A stretch of DNA of 59,611 nucleotides from Candidatus Bathyarchaeota archaeon (GTDB lineage: Archaea > Thermoproteota > Bathyarchaeia > Bathyarchaeales > Bathycorpusculaceae), in contig PLYI01000103.1 of NCBI GenBank assembly GCA_003151735.1, positions 1-59,611 on the forward strand, given 5' to 3'. Below the pieces are notes generated by a model. It did no database searches, was not told the origin of the DNA, and saw only the letters and a program-made list of their open reading frames with translations. Position numbers and translations under genes: made by a program. Shown piece after piece: positions 17,989 to 26,067 of the stretch. How positions within the stretch are numbered: the stretch's first letter is position 1; the number at the start of each line of letters is the position of its first letter.

Positions 17989-18013
17989 GAGTTTCTATTA
18001 GGATCCAAATATG
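17989..18013 (+). repeat. 25-bp dispersed repeat, copy 1
   Basis: The segment GAGTTTCTATTAGGATCCAA plus ATATG matches 57654-57678 at 24 of 25 positions (T/A difference at the tenth base). Both copies are preceded by a CTACCCC string about 20-30 bp upstream. It lies about 75 bp upstream of the DNA ligase start. The function is unknown. Confidence 0.6.
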
Positions 18014-18086
18014 TCCAGTGCATGTAATAATCAATTAAATAAGCAGCCGACACGCTAGTTCTAGCAAACGATTTTTCGGTTAAACC

Positions 18087-19781
18087 ATGTCTGTAACATT
18101 CAAATCGCTCTCTGAACTTCTCGAAAAAATCGAAACAACAAAAAAACGCCTCGAAATCATAGAGCAAACCGCAAATTACCTAAAAACGCTGAGCGCTCAA
18201 GAAATTGAGCCTTCAACAAACATGATGGTGGGGCGAGCGTTCCCAAAGTACAGCCAAAAAACCCTTGACGTAAGCTGGTCAACGCTCACCCGAATTTTTG
18301 AGCGGATCAGCGTCTTTGACTGGGACTTTTTTCGTCAAGCTATGGCTGCTACAGGCGACATTGGTTCAGCAACCAAAGCTGTCCTCGAACAGACCAAAGC
18401 AAAAAAACAAACTCAGCTGACCCAAAAACCATTAACCATAACTGAAGTCCGAATAACGCTGGATGCCATCGCTCAGGCGCAGGGTTCAGGTTCAAGAACC
18501 AAAAAAGAACGTTTAATCACCACTTTGATGAGCCAAGCTGAACCAGTTGAAGCTAAGTACCTTGTGAAAATCTTCACTGGCGAAATGCGTACGGGACTCC
18601 ATGAAGGCTTGATGGAGCAGGCGGTTGCAAGAGCCTTTAACGTTCCGCTTGGAAGGGTGCAGCACGCAGCTATGGTTTTAGGGGACATTGGCGAAGTTGC
18701 AGAGCTGCTAAAAACACAAGGTTCAGAAGGTTTTGAAAAAGCAGGCTTCACAGTGTTTAGACCAGTAAAGCTTATGCTTGCACAAACTGCACGATCTGTC
18801 CAAGAAGCGTTGACTGAGCATGGCGGCAAATCTGCTTTTGAATACAAATACGACGGCGCAAGGGTGCAGATTCACAAGCAAGATGGCAGGGTCGAAGTTT
18901 TCAGCCGAAGACTAAGCGAAGTAACCGGTAGCCTTCCAGAAATAGTTGACGCAATAAAACAGAATATCCCTGCCCAATCCATCATTGTGGAAGGCGAAGT
19001 AATCTCATTGGACAGCGCAGGGTACCCGATTGCGTTTCAGCATTTGATGCGCCGCTTCAGACGTGTCCGCGACATCAGCGGCATGGAAAAAAAGATTCCC
19101 TTAACCCTCTACCTCTTCGACATACTCTACCTCAACGGCGAAAGCCTAATCTCCCAGCCATACCTCCAGCGCCGCCAAATCCTCGCCCAAAACGTGGGCA
19201 AAATCCCCTTAACCAACCAAATAATCACCGACCAACAAACCCAAGCCGAAGGGTTCCTAAAAGAAGCCATCACTGCTGGACACGAAGGTTTAATGGCCAA
19301 AAAACCCGACAGCCCATACACGCCCGGACGCCGAGGAAAAAGGTGGCTTAAAATCAAGGTAATCCTTGACACCTTAGACCTCGTCATTACAGCCGCCGAA
19401 TACGGCTATGGCAGACGAAAAGGCTGGCTCTCCGACTATTATCTTGCGGCAAGAGATCCTGAGTCAGGCGGGTTTTTGGAGTTGGGCAAGACGTTTAAGG
19501 GTTTAACTGACGCAGAAATCATCGAGATAACCAAGCGGCTGAAAGAATCTTCCATCGAACAGGATGGACACCGCGTTATCGTTATCCCGAAAATCGTTGT
19601 TGAAGTAGCTTATAACGAAATCCAGCAGAGCCCCCGCTACAAAAGCCAAATGGCTCTGCGGTTTGCAAGAATCACACGCATAAGAGACGACAAAACCCCT
19701 GAAGAAGCCGACACAATCGAGCGGGTAAGGGAAATATATGAAAGGCAGTTCCGCAATAAAGGCAAATATAACAGTGGCTAA
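18087..19781 (+). CDS. lig: ATP-dependent DNA ligase
   Basis: The 564-residue protein has the archaeal replicative ligase layout: N-terminal DNA-binding domain (about 1-225), nucleotidyltransferase domain with motif I KYDG (adenylated Lys254), motif III LYLFDILYL, motif IV EGLMAKKPDS and motif V RWLKIK, then a C-terminal OB domain. It seals nicks using ATP. Length is close to the family norm of 560-600. The gene is followed after 27 bp by an E1-like gene, probably cotranscribed. Confidence 0.95.
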   Translation: MSVTFKSLSELLEKIETTKKRLEIIEQTANYLKTLSAQEIEPSTNMMVGRAFPKYSQKTLDVSWSTLTRIFERISVFDWDFFRQAMAATGDIGSATKAVLEQTKAKKQTQLTQKPLTITEVRITLDAIAQAQGSGSRTKKERLITTLMSQAEPVEAKYLVKIFTGEMRTGLHEGLMEQAVARAFNVPLGRVQHAAMVLGDIGEVAELLKTQGSEGFEKAGFTVFRPVKLMLAQTARSVQEALTEHGGKSAFEYKYDGARVQIHKQDGRVEVFSRRLSEVTGSLPEIVDAIKQNIPAQSIIVEGEVISLDSAGYPIAFQHLMRRFRRVRDISGMEKKIPLTLYLFDILYLNGESLISQPYLQRRQILAQNVGKIPLTNQIITDQQTQAEGFLKEAITAGHEGLMAKKPDSPYTPGRRGKRWLKIKVILDTLDLVITAAEYGYGRRKGWLSDYYLAARDPESGGFLELGKTFKGLTDAEIIEITKRLKESSIEQDGHRVIVIPKIVVEVAYNEIQQSPRYKSQMALRFARITRIRDDKTPEEADTIERVREIYERQFRNKGKYNSG

Positions 19782-19808
19782 CAAACACAATTTGGAGAAT
19801 GCGTAAAG

Positions 19809-20843
19809 TTGGATGCGGCAGAAAAACAGGCGTTTGCTAAAGAATTTTACAGTCGACAAACCATACTGAAGGAGCTGGGCGAAAAAGGTCAGAAAAAACT
19901 CGCTAAATCCAAAGTTGCCGTTGTCGGCGCAGGAGGACTTGGCACCGTTTCCTCATTGTACCTTGCTTTGGCTGGCGTTGGCTACATCCGTTTAATCGAC
20001 CAAGACACCGTCGAAAACCACAATCTGCACCGACAAATCCTCTACAACATCGATGACCTGCACTACCCCAAAACCGAGGTTGCCGCAAAAAAGCTGGAAA
20101 AACAAAACCCCATGGTAACCGTCGAAGCGATACCTGAAAACGTGAACACAAGCAACGTCGAACGGCTCCTATCCGGCGTTGACTGTGTGGTTGACGGGTT
20201 AGATAACATTGTTACCCGCTACCTTGTTAATCGTGCATGCGTGAAGCTAGGTATTCCCTACGTTTTTGGCGCAGGCATCGGCATCGAAGGCAACTTATCC
20301 GTCTTTGCTCCGCCTGAAACTGGCTGCTTGGAGTGTTTGATGCCTAACCTCTCAGATTCCGACTTGTTGACATGCAGCACTCGCGGCGTCTTAGGAGCGA
20401 CAACAGGGATAATTGGCGCGTTGCAAGCCATGGAAACAATAAAACTCCTATCTGGCATGGGCTCAACTCTCAAGGGCAAGCTGATGGTTTGCGACTTCAG
20501 TGACATGGATTTTACAACTATAGACATCTCAAAAAACAGCCGCTGCCCAGTATGCCACGGCGAAGTGTCATCGATTGTCGGGAGCGAACGGCTGGTTTGG
20601 CTCTGCGGAAAAGACACCGCAAACATCAACCCAGAAAAACCAATAAAACTAGATCTTGAAGAGGTTTACCCCGCCCTAAGCAGGAAATTCAACGTGCGTT
20701 TGAAGTCAAGGTTAGCCTTAATGTTTGACTACAAAGGGCATGAAGTTAGTCTCTTCAACGGTGGACGCATGCTCATCAAAGGGGTTGCGGACGAACAAGC
20801 TGCTCTGAATGTTTATCGGGAAATCCTAAAAAAACTGGTTTAA
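19809..20843 (+). CDS. E1-like adenylyltransferase (ThiF/MoeB/HesA family)
   Basis: The 344-residue protein has the nucleotide-binding loop GAGGLG (40-45), the R-Q dyad in NLHRQILY, a zinc site made by C173/C176 and C246/C249, and Cys189 in TCSTRG as the possible catalytic cysteine. It activates the C-terminal Gly of small beta-grasp proteins for molybdopterin, thiamine or tRNA sulfur transfer, or for SAMP-type protein tagging. The last 70 residues (from about 275) are an extra domain beyond the MoeB core. TTG start with GGAG upstream. It converges on the ArsB-like gene with a 4-bp overlap. Confidence 0.88.
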   Translation: MDAAEKQAFAKEFYSRQTILKELGEKGQKKLAKSKVAVVGAGGLGTVSSLYLALAGVGYIRLIDQDTVENHNLHRQILYNIDDLHYPKTEVAAKKLEKQNPMVTVEAIPENVNTSNVERLLSGVDCVVDGLDNIVTRYLVNRACVKLGIPYVFGAGIGIEGNLSVFAPPETGCLECLMPNLSDSDLLTCSTRGVLGATTGIIGALQAMETIKLLSGMGSTLKGKLMVCDFSDMDFTTIDISKNSRCPVCHGEVSSIVGSERLVWLCGKDTANINPEKPIKLDLEEVYPALSRKFNVRLKSRLALMFDYKGHEVSLFNGGRMLIKGVADEQAALNVYREILKKLV

Positions 20844-22186
20844 AAGAGCTTAAACCCGAACATGGTTAGCTCCATCCACAGGACCGCTGAGGCGATGGCA
20901 ACTTGGGCAATGGATAAGGTTGCACCTACTTTCAAATATTCTTTTAAGCTAATGGATACGCCTTTGCGCCGCATGATTTCCAGCCACATCACAATAGCCA
21001 GCGACCCCAATGGGAAAAAGTGTGGTCCCAAGTTGTTGCCGATGATGTTGCTGAAGACCAGGTTGGTTAAGGCTGGTCCTGTCACAGCTGCTTGATGAAT
21101 GCTGAGTAACCCCAGGATGGTCATAGGCCAATTGTTCATGAAACTGGCTCCAACGGTGACAACCATGCTTGGTCCAAAAACCCCCAATGCGGACGGAAGC
21201 TTGCTGGTTGCGATGAGCGCCGAAGCCAACACGTTGGTGACTCCCGCCGTTTCCAACCCTTGAACCACTATGAAGATGCTTAGCATAAACAGCACAATGT
21301 CCCAGTTGATGTCCCTTGCCAACCCAACGAGCCCTTTCTTTTCGCCATTCACTGACCCATTCGATTTTAGGGCAAACCAGTAAATCGCCACCAGAAACAC
21401 CGCGCCGCTGCAAATCACCAGAGAAACTGGGAACCTATTCAAAGAAGTCAACACATAGCCGATGTCAATTGTTACAAGAGTGAGCAAAGTTATTCTCAAC
21501 AGGCTGGGTGAAATTGCGGGTTTGCCCTTGGTTAAGGACTCTGCTGCTTTTAGGTCGTAGGTGCTGGGGATCTGCTTTCTGAAGAACAGCCAAATCAACA
21601 GCAAACTGCTCAGAAGAACCGCTACTGCTACTGGTCCCATGAAGACTAAATGGTCGATGAAGCTGTATTTGAAGTAGTCCGCGCTGAGGATGTTGATGGG
21701 GTTGCTTGTTATCAGCGGCATGGCGGCGGTGTCCGCGATTAATCCAGCTGTGAATAGGTAGGCAAGCTTGCCCCTTTTGTCTATACCCAAGCACGTGACA
21801 ATCTCAAGTACAATCGGGGTGAGAATTAAAACTGCGCTATCATTGGCAAAAAGGATGCTTACTGCCGCGGTTAGCAGGGCAATGTAGAAGTAAAGCCGTA
21901 AACCACTTCCACGCGCCAATTTAACAACTCGCAACGCAGCCCACCTGAAGAAGCCCATCGCATCCAACGTCACCGATAACGCAATAATCCCCAAGAACGC
22001 TAACGCAGCATCCCAAATGTCCAAAAACGACTGCGCAGCCTGCCCTAGACTAACCGTGCCAATCACAAGCGAAGCCACTGCGCCGATTCCAGCAGCGTAA
22101 CCCAGCCGCAAACCCCGCGGACGCCTAATCATTAAGAAAAGCGTTGATACAAAGACTGCCAACGCAACTATGGCAATGTAGTCCAA
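20840..22186 (-). CDS. ArsB/NhaD-type membrane transporter
   Basis: The 448-residue protein has about 11-12 membrane helices and the hallmarks of the ArsB/NhaD branch of the ion transporter superfamily: FANDSAVLILTPIVLEIV in the first half and SNPINILSADYF following it, with NNWPMTILGLLS and FSNIIGNNLGPH in the second half. ArsB exports arsenite and antimonite; relatives carry sodium, citrate or silicate. No arsR, arsA or arsC lies nearby, so the substrate is open. TTG start. It is divergent from the RecA-fold gene. Confidence 0.82.
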   Translation of the reverse strand: MDYIAIVALAVFVSTLFLMIRRPRGLRLGYAAGIGAVASLVIGTVSLGQAAQSFLDIWDAALAFLGIIALSVTLDAMGFFRWAALRVVKLARGSGLRLYFYIALLTAAVSILFANDSAVLILTPIVLEIVTCLGIDKRGKLAYLFTAGLIADTAAMPLITSNPINILSADYFKYSFIDHLVFMGPVAVAVLLSSLLLIWLFFRKQIPSTYDLKAAESLTKGKPAISPSLLRITLLTLVTIDIGYVLTSLNRFPVSLVICSGAVFLVAIYWFALKSNGSVNGEKKGLVGLARDINWDIVLFMLSIFIVVQGLETAGVTNVLASALIATSKLPSALGVFGPSMVVTVGASFMNNWPMTILGLLSIHQAAVTGPALTNLVFSNIIGNNLGPHFFPLGSLAIVMWLEIMRRKGVSISLKEYLKVGATLSIAQVAIASAVLWMELTMFGFKLF

Positions 22187-22321
22187 GAGGGTGCCTCGTA
22201 TCTTTTAGCATGCGTTGGCTAGTGGTATAAAAGATTAGCTTGGCAAATAAGCGAGAACTTATTGTCAACAGTTTCACTTTCACCCTACCCTCCCTTGACA
22301 TGGAATGTCGTTTGGTTGATA

Positions 22322-22330
22322 GTTTAAATA
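22322..22330 (+). promoter_or_regulatory. TATA box of the RecA-fold gene
   Basis: GTTTAAATA is placed about 36 bp before the ATG at 22366, which fits a short leader and argues against the upstream in-frame TTG at 22240. Confidence 0.4.
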
Positions 22331-22365
22331 GGCTAATCAGGCGTAATGCGTTTTGTGGAAAAGCT

Positions 22366-23139
22366 ATGCAACAGAACCTACCGCATCAGAAACTAATAAT
22401 GAAGCCTTCAATGGCACAGACCGCTCTAACACGGTTTACTTTTAATGTTCGAGATATCGATGGACTTTTTCCAGGATTTAGAGAAGGGGACTTCGCTGTG
22501 CTTTATGGCCCCCAATCAATCACTTCACTAGCCTCTTCACTTTGCGTTCGCGCTCAGTTACCAATACAACTTGGCGGATTGGAAAGCAACGTTATTTTCA
22601 TCGACTGCGCAAACAGTTCTTCACTATCAGACATCGGGCACTTTGCTCAGCTTGAACAATTAGATGCCAAAGCAGCACTTGACCGAGTCTACAACATACG
22701 TGTATACACAGCCTACCGATTAACTTCTCTAATAATGGAAAAGCTGCAGGAAGCCGTAAAGACCCGCGATGCTAAAGTGTTAGTAATCTCCGATATAGCC
22801 GGTCCATTCTTACGTGACAATCTGGATGACCAAGAAGCAAAAACATTCTATGGCCAAATTATGAGTTACCTTGCCAACTTTGCAAAAAAACATCACATAA
22901 TAGTAATCGCAACCTATCTCTCACATGAAAGCAGCAGAAGAAACAGCGCTCTACAAGAAATAGCCACCTCAAAAGCAAGCACAGTTCTTCAGTTCACAAA
23001 AACTCCATACACCAAAGAAGTAGAATTGGAGAAACATCCGTCCTACATGTTAGGAGTCGCTGATTTAACCTCTGAAAATCAAGCCTTAACGGACTTCATA
23101 GGATCAGCTAGTGAGGGCAAAGATTATTTTTTAATGTAA
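22366..23139 (+). CDS. RecA/KaiC-fold protein with degenerate Walker A
   Basis: The start at ATG 22366 is chosen because a TATA-like box at 22322 precedes it and GTGGAA acts as a weak ribosome site; the frame is open from 22240. The 257-residue product has the RecA-fold order of strands: DGLFPGFREGDFAVLYGP, then SNVIFIDCAN, and a Walker B-like AKVLVISDIAG. The Walker A position reads YGPQSITSLAS and lacks the GK[ST] that binds phosphate. It resembles RadA/RadB or KaiC paralogues of archaea but is probably inactive as an ATPase, so a regulatory or structural role is likelier. Confidence 0.65.
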   Translation: MQQNLPHQKLIMKPSMAQTALTRFTFNVRDIDGLFPGFREGDFAVLYGPQSITSLASSLCVRAQLPIQLGGLESNVIFIDCANSSSLSDIGHFAQLEQLDAKAALDRVYNIRVYTAYRLTSLIMEKLQEAVKTRDAKVLVISDIAGPFLRDNLDDQEAKTFYGQIMSYLANFAKKHHIIVIATYLSHESSRRNSALQEIATSKASTVLQFTKTPYTKEVELEKHPSYMLGVADLTSENQALTDFIGSASEGKDYFLM

Positions 23140-23171
23140 AAATTAAAAACTAAAAAAGAAGAAAAAGAGGT

Positions 23172-24233
23172 TTACTCTTTCTTTTGTTTGGGACGTAGCG
23201 AACGCACGGTTGCGCCTGCACGCCACATTTCGCTGTTGCCCATTTCTTTGAGTTCATCAGCGAGTTTCTGGCGGTAGTCGGGTGCTTTACTCTTTTCTAG
23301 TACGATGCGTGTTTCTTCCCCTGCTGCGACAAGCTCGTAGAGAGAATCAAACACTGGCTGCGTTGCTTCACGGAAACGGCTTCTCCAGCGCAATGCGCCG
23401 ATGCGTGCGGTTTCGCTGCAGTTGCAGTACATCCAGTCCATGCCGTTTTCGTCGACAAGGCGAATTAAACTTTGTGTGAGTTCTTCGACGCTTTCGTTGA
23501 ATGCTTCACTTGGGCTATGTCCATGTTCACGCAGGGTTTTGTATTGGGCTTCCAAGATGCCTGCGAGTGCACCCATCAATGTGCCGCGTTCGCCGGTTAG
23601 GTCACTGTAGGTTTCTTTTTCAAATGAGGTTGGAAAGAGGTATCCTCCGCCGATGGCAATGCCAAGTGCTTTTGCGCGTTCTTCGGCTTTACCTGTTGCA
23701 TCTTGGAAGACTGCGAAACTGCAGTTTATGCCGCTTCCGTCAACAAAGTTTCTTCGTACAGAGGTGCCTGAGCCTTTTGGTGCAACAAGGATTACGTCTA
23801 TGTCTTTGGGTGGGATAACTCCTGTTTGTTCCTTGTAGACTATGCTAAAGCCGTGGCTAAAGTAGAGGGCGTCGCCGGCTTTGAGGGTTGCTTTGATTTT
23901 TGGCCAAGTTGCTTTTTGTGCTGCGTCGGTGAGTAGGAACATTTTGATGGTTCCTTTTTTGGCTGCTTCTTCCATTGGGAAGAGGTTTTCGCCTGGTTTC
24001 CATCCGTCGGCTACTGCTTTATCCCATTCTTTTTTGAATACGCCTTCTTTTTCTTGTCCAATGATTACACTTATTCCTTGGTCACGCATGTTGAGTGATT
24101 GAGCTTGACCTTGAATGCCGTAGCCTAATGAGACAACGACTTCATTTTTTAGGATTTTTTGGGCTTGTGCCAATGTGAACTCTTTTCGAGTAATGACGTC
24201 CTCTTTGACGCCGCCGAAATCCATTTTCACCAT
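23172..24233 (-). CDS. ilvC: Ketol-acid reductoisomerase
   Basis: The start at 24233 (MVKMDFGGVKEDV) follows GAGGT; eight upstream codons are less likely. The 353-residue enzyme has the NADPH Rossmann motif GYGIQGQAQSLNM, the LLTDAAQ region, FSHGF, PKGSGTSVRRNF, and a C-terminal knotted helical domain with the metal ligands in SDLTGERGTLMGALAGILEA and YCNCSETARIGA. It converts acetolactate or acetohydroxybutyrate to dihydroxy acids in valine, leucine and isoleucine synthesis. It stands alone, without ilvBN or ilvD, and its upstream region holds palindromes. Confidence 0.93.
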   Translation of the reverse strand: MVKMDFGGVKEDVITRKEFTLAQAQKILKNEVVVSLGYGIQGQAQSLNMRDQGISVIIGQEKEGVFKKEWDKAVADGWKPGENLFPMEEAAKKGTIKMFLLTDAAQKATWPKIKATLKAGDALYFSHGFSIVYKEQTGVIPPKDIDVILVAPKGSGTSVRRNFVDGSGINCSFAVFQDATGKAEERAKALGIAIGGGYLFPTSFEKETYSDLTGERGTLMGALAGILEAQYKTLREHGHSPSEAFNESVEELTQSLIRLVDENGMDWMYCNCSETARIGALRWRSRFREATQPVFDSLYELVAAGEETRIVLEKSKAPDYRQKLADELKEMGNSEMWRAGATVRSLRPKQKKE

Positions 24234-24268
24234 TTTAAAGTTTACCTCAGCCACCACATTTAGATAAC

Positions 24269-24313
24269 GGCATAATTAAGAATTATGTTGGAATTTCCCT
24301 TGATAATTATGCC
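24269..24313. promoter_or_regulatory. Palindromic sites upstream of ilvC
   Basis: GGCATAATTA (24269-24278) and TAATTATGCC (24304-24313) form a perfect 10-bp inverted repeat. Nested in it, CATAATT-AAG-AATTATG (24271-24287) is itself a palindrome. The 14-mer TAATTAAGAATTAT recurs exactly at 24993-25006. They lie 36-80 bp upstream of the ilvC start and are good operator candidates for an amino-acid regulator such as an Lrp/AsnC protein. Confidence 0.5.
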
Positions 24314-24366
24314 ACAAGCCCTAACCAAAGAGTAATACCGAAATCGGCAATCTAAAGTCGTTAGCA

Positions 24367-24771
24367 CTAGCGGGGCTTGGTTGCGTTCAGTTTCACAGCG
24401 GCACGAATGAGGATCTTGAAGGCTTCCTCGTCAATCTTCTCGCCCTCATGGATGTCGATGGCGCGCCTGACGGTTCCAGGCTGGTTGAACAGATGAGAAG
24501 GGTCTTCCAGCGAAGCACCCTTGAAAAAAGTGAGCTTGACCGCACTCTTGTAGGTCTCCCCTGTGCAGATGCCGCCGTTGTGGGACCAGACTGGAGTCCC
24601 AGGATTTGTCGGTTTCACCCACTTCCACTCTTCAACCACTTCTGGGTCCGCCTCCTTGATGAGCCGGCGCACTTTGGCTAACGTTTCTCCGCGCCAGTCG
24701 CCTAGTTCCTGAATTCTCGCGTCGATAAGCTGTGAAGGAGACTCATCTTTCTTCGCACTGCTCTTTGCCAT
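24367..24771 (-). CDS. DUF1801 family protein
   Basis: The start at 24771 (MAKSSAKKDES) follows AGGTGA; a GTG three codons upstream is less likely. The 134-residue protein has the DUF1801 fold pattern: LRRLI-type helix (AKVRRLIKEADPEVVEEWKW), KPTNPGTPVWSHNGGICTGE, then VKLTFFKGASLEDPSHLFN. Related proteins include the Bacillus Fra-type iron chaperone fold, but the biochemical function of this branch is not established. It is transcribed alone between ilvC and a divergent Cys-rich gene. Confidence 0.8.
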   Translation of the reverse strand: MAKSSAKKDESPSQLIDARIQELGDWRGETLAKVRRLIKEADPEVVEEWKWVKPTNPGTPVWSHNGGICTGETYKSAVKLTFFKGASLEDPSHLFNQPGTVRRAIDIHEGEKIDEEAFKILIRAAVKLNATKPR

Positions 24772-24780
24772 GCTGTTCAC

Positions 24781-25080
24781 CTGTCACTATATTTCCTAAT
24801 TTAGTACTTAGTTAAATAGTTTTATTTACTCAACATATTACTTATATCCATACTTTTTAGCGGAAGTCTACTTAATTTCTCAAACACATGCGCTATTTGG
24901 GCACTATAATTAGCCGATAGCATCTATAAAGAACATACTTGTGCGCAGGACGTTGACATCTAAGTTAATAATTATCAGGGGATTTTCGGCGCTAATTAAG
25001 AATTATCCTTCCCACTTAGCTAACCTGCCATTTTTCCAAAAGCGTAAAACAATTAAACCGTTACCCCCTAATACCAATTG
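24781..25080. other. Divergent promoter spacer with ilvC-like motif
   Basis: The spacer between the DUF1801 gene and the DUF3795 gene is A/T-rich and contains no gene. It carries TAATAATTATC (24966-24976) and the 14-mer TAATTAAGAATTAT (24993-25006) also found before ilvC. A TATA-like ACTATTTAAC (minus strand, about 24814-24823) could serve the DUF1801 gene. Confidence 0.4.
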
Positions 25081-25530
25081 ATGACCTCCGACAAATTCAC
25101 ACCCGAACTCATCGCGCCATGCGGAATGAACTGTGGCATATGCAAAGCATACCTAGCTTACACGCATGGCATTCCACGTGAAAGGGACAGAGTTACGCAT
25201 TGCGCGGGTTGCATTCCTCGGGCCAAAAACTGCTATTTAATTCGGGGCTGCCCAAAACTTAGAAAACATGAAATTTCATCTTGCGCCCAATGTGTTACGG
25301 TGCCCTGCAAAAACCTTGCACACCTCGACAAGCGATACCGCGAACGCTATGACATGAGCATGGTGGAGAACCTGCGGGAACTTAAAATCAAAGGCAAAGA
25401 AACATTCCTCAAAAACCAACAAGAAAAGTATCGATGCCCCAACTGTGGAGATGTAGTCTGCGTTCATGATGGAAACTGCTACTCGTGTAGTTACAGAAGG
25501 GAAACAAAGCCGATTAAGAGCGCAGAATAA
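25081..25530 (+). CDS. DUF3795 Cys-rich protein
   Basis: The 149-residue protein starts with APCGMNCGICKAY and continues with several Cys clusters: HCAGC, CYLIRGCPK, CAQC, PCKN and a C-terminal CPNCGDVVC ... CYSC zinc-ribbon-like part. This is the DUF3795 pattern common in anaerobic archaea and bacteria, thought to bind zinc or iron-sulfur clusters. The function is unknown. ATG at 25081 or the TTG one codon earlier may start it. No operon partner is seen. Confidence 0.78.
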   Translation: MTSDKFTPELIAPCGMNCGICKAYLAYTHGIPRERDRVTHCAGCIPRAKNCYLIRGCPKLRKHEISSCAQCVTVPCKNLAHLDKRYRERYDMSMVENLRELKIKGKETFLKNQQEKYRCPNCGDVVCVHDGNCYSCSYRRETKPIKSAE

Positions 25531-25800
25531 CTGCCAACAATGTTGCTTGAGGGCGTTTCAATCTTACCGGGGCGAACTTTCTCAAATGGCAGATAGAACT
25601 TTCGGCGTTCCACAGGCGTGACGTTGATACTGTTGGCAACAAAAATATCGCTCTGTTTGTTGTCTACCCGCCAAAGCCTTGATCGTAACTTAACAATAGA
25701 GCTCAAAGGAAATCTGAGTGTGTTTAAATGGTTGTTTTCATTGATCGGTAGAACAATAACAGACAAAAAATTCAGAGTGTTGTTGTTCTTTGAGTCAAGT

Positions 25801-25850
25801 TGAAAGAAGAAAAAATCGATCCTTCCCTGTCAGCAATTTTTTTTCTTCTC
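25801..25850 (-). repeat. Purine/pyrimidine hairpin repeat, inverted copy
   Basis: AGAAGAAAAAA pairs with TTTTTTCTTCT across a 23-nt loop. Read on the minus strand it starts AGAAGAAAAAAAATTGCTG and ends TTCTTCTTTCA, matching the copies at 34971 and 58431 in both arms and in the GCTG motif after the left arm. It abuts the next copy directly, head to head. Confidence 0.5.
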
Positions 25851-25895
25851 TTAGAAGAAGAAAGTTGTGGGGGCAGCAGTGTCTTCTTCTTTCAC
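25851..25895 (+). repeat. Purine/pyrimidine hairpin repeat copy
   Basis: TTAGAAGAAGAAA at the left and GTGTCTTCTTCTTTCA at the right match the copies at 34971-35022 and 58431-58482; the centre is shorter. The arms are self-complementary (AGAAGAAGA with TCTTCTTCT). Confidence 0.55.
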
Positions 25896-26067
25896 GCTCG
25901 ATATTTTCTCTTCATTCTATTGGACAGCTTATCGGTTTGCTCTACTTTTTTCCTGTGGCAGCTGCATTAGCAAATTCTTGTATGACTCGGCAGCTGAGAG
26001 CAAATTAAATGGGAAATAGCAAATGTTCTGGTAATCCCAGGCTAATGGGCGGCGAGCCACTTGCCCT

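Larger units (their letters stand above)
25531..26067. other. Intergenic region with hairpin repeats and a doubtful ORF
   Basis: A minus-strand open frame (25491-25766, 91 residues, with VDNKQSDIFVANSINVTPVE and PFEKVRPGKIETPSSNIV) reads partly like protein, but it overlaps the 3' end of the DUF3795 gene, has no clear ribosome site and no known relative, so it may be a decayed gene. Two hairpin repeats lie at 25801-25895. The remainder up to the carbamoyltransferase stop is unexplained. Confidence 0.3.

Noticed and set aside
25491..25766. 91-residue minus-strand ORF
   Set aside because: It overlaps the end of the DUF3795 gene, lacks a ribosome site and has no recognised relatives; kept only as a note in the spacer entry.
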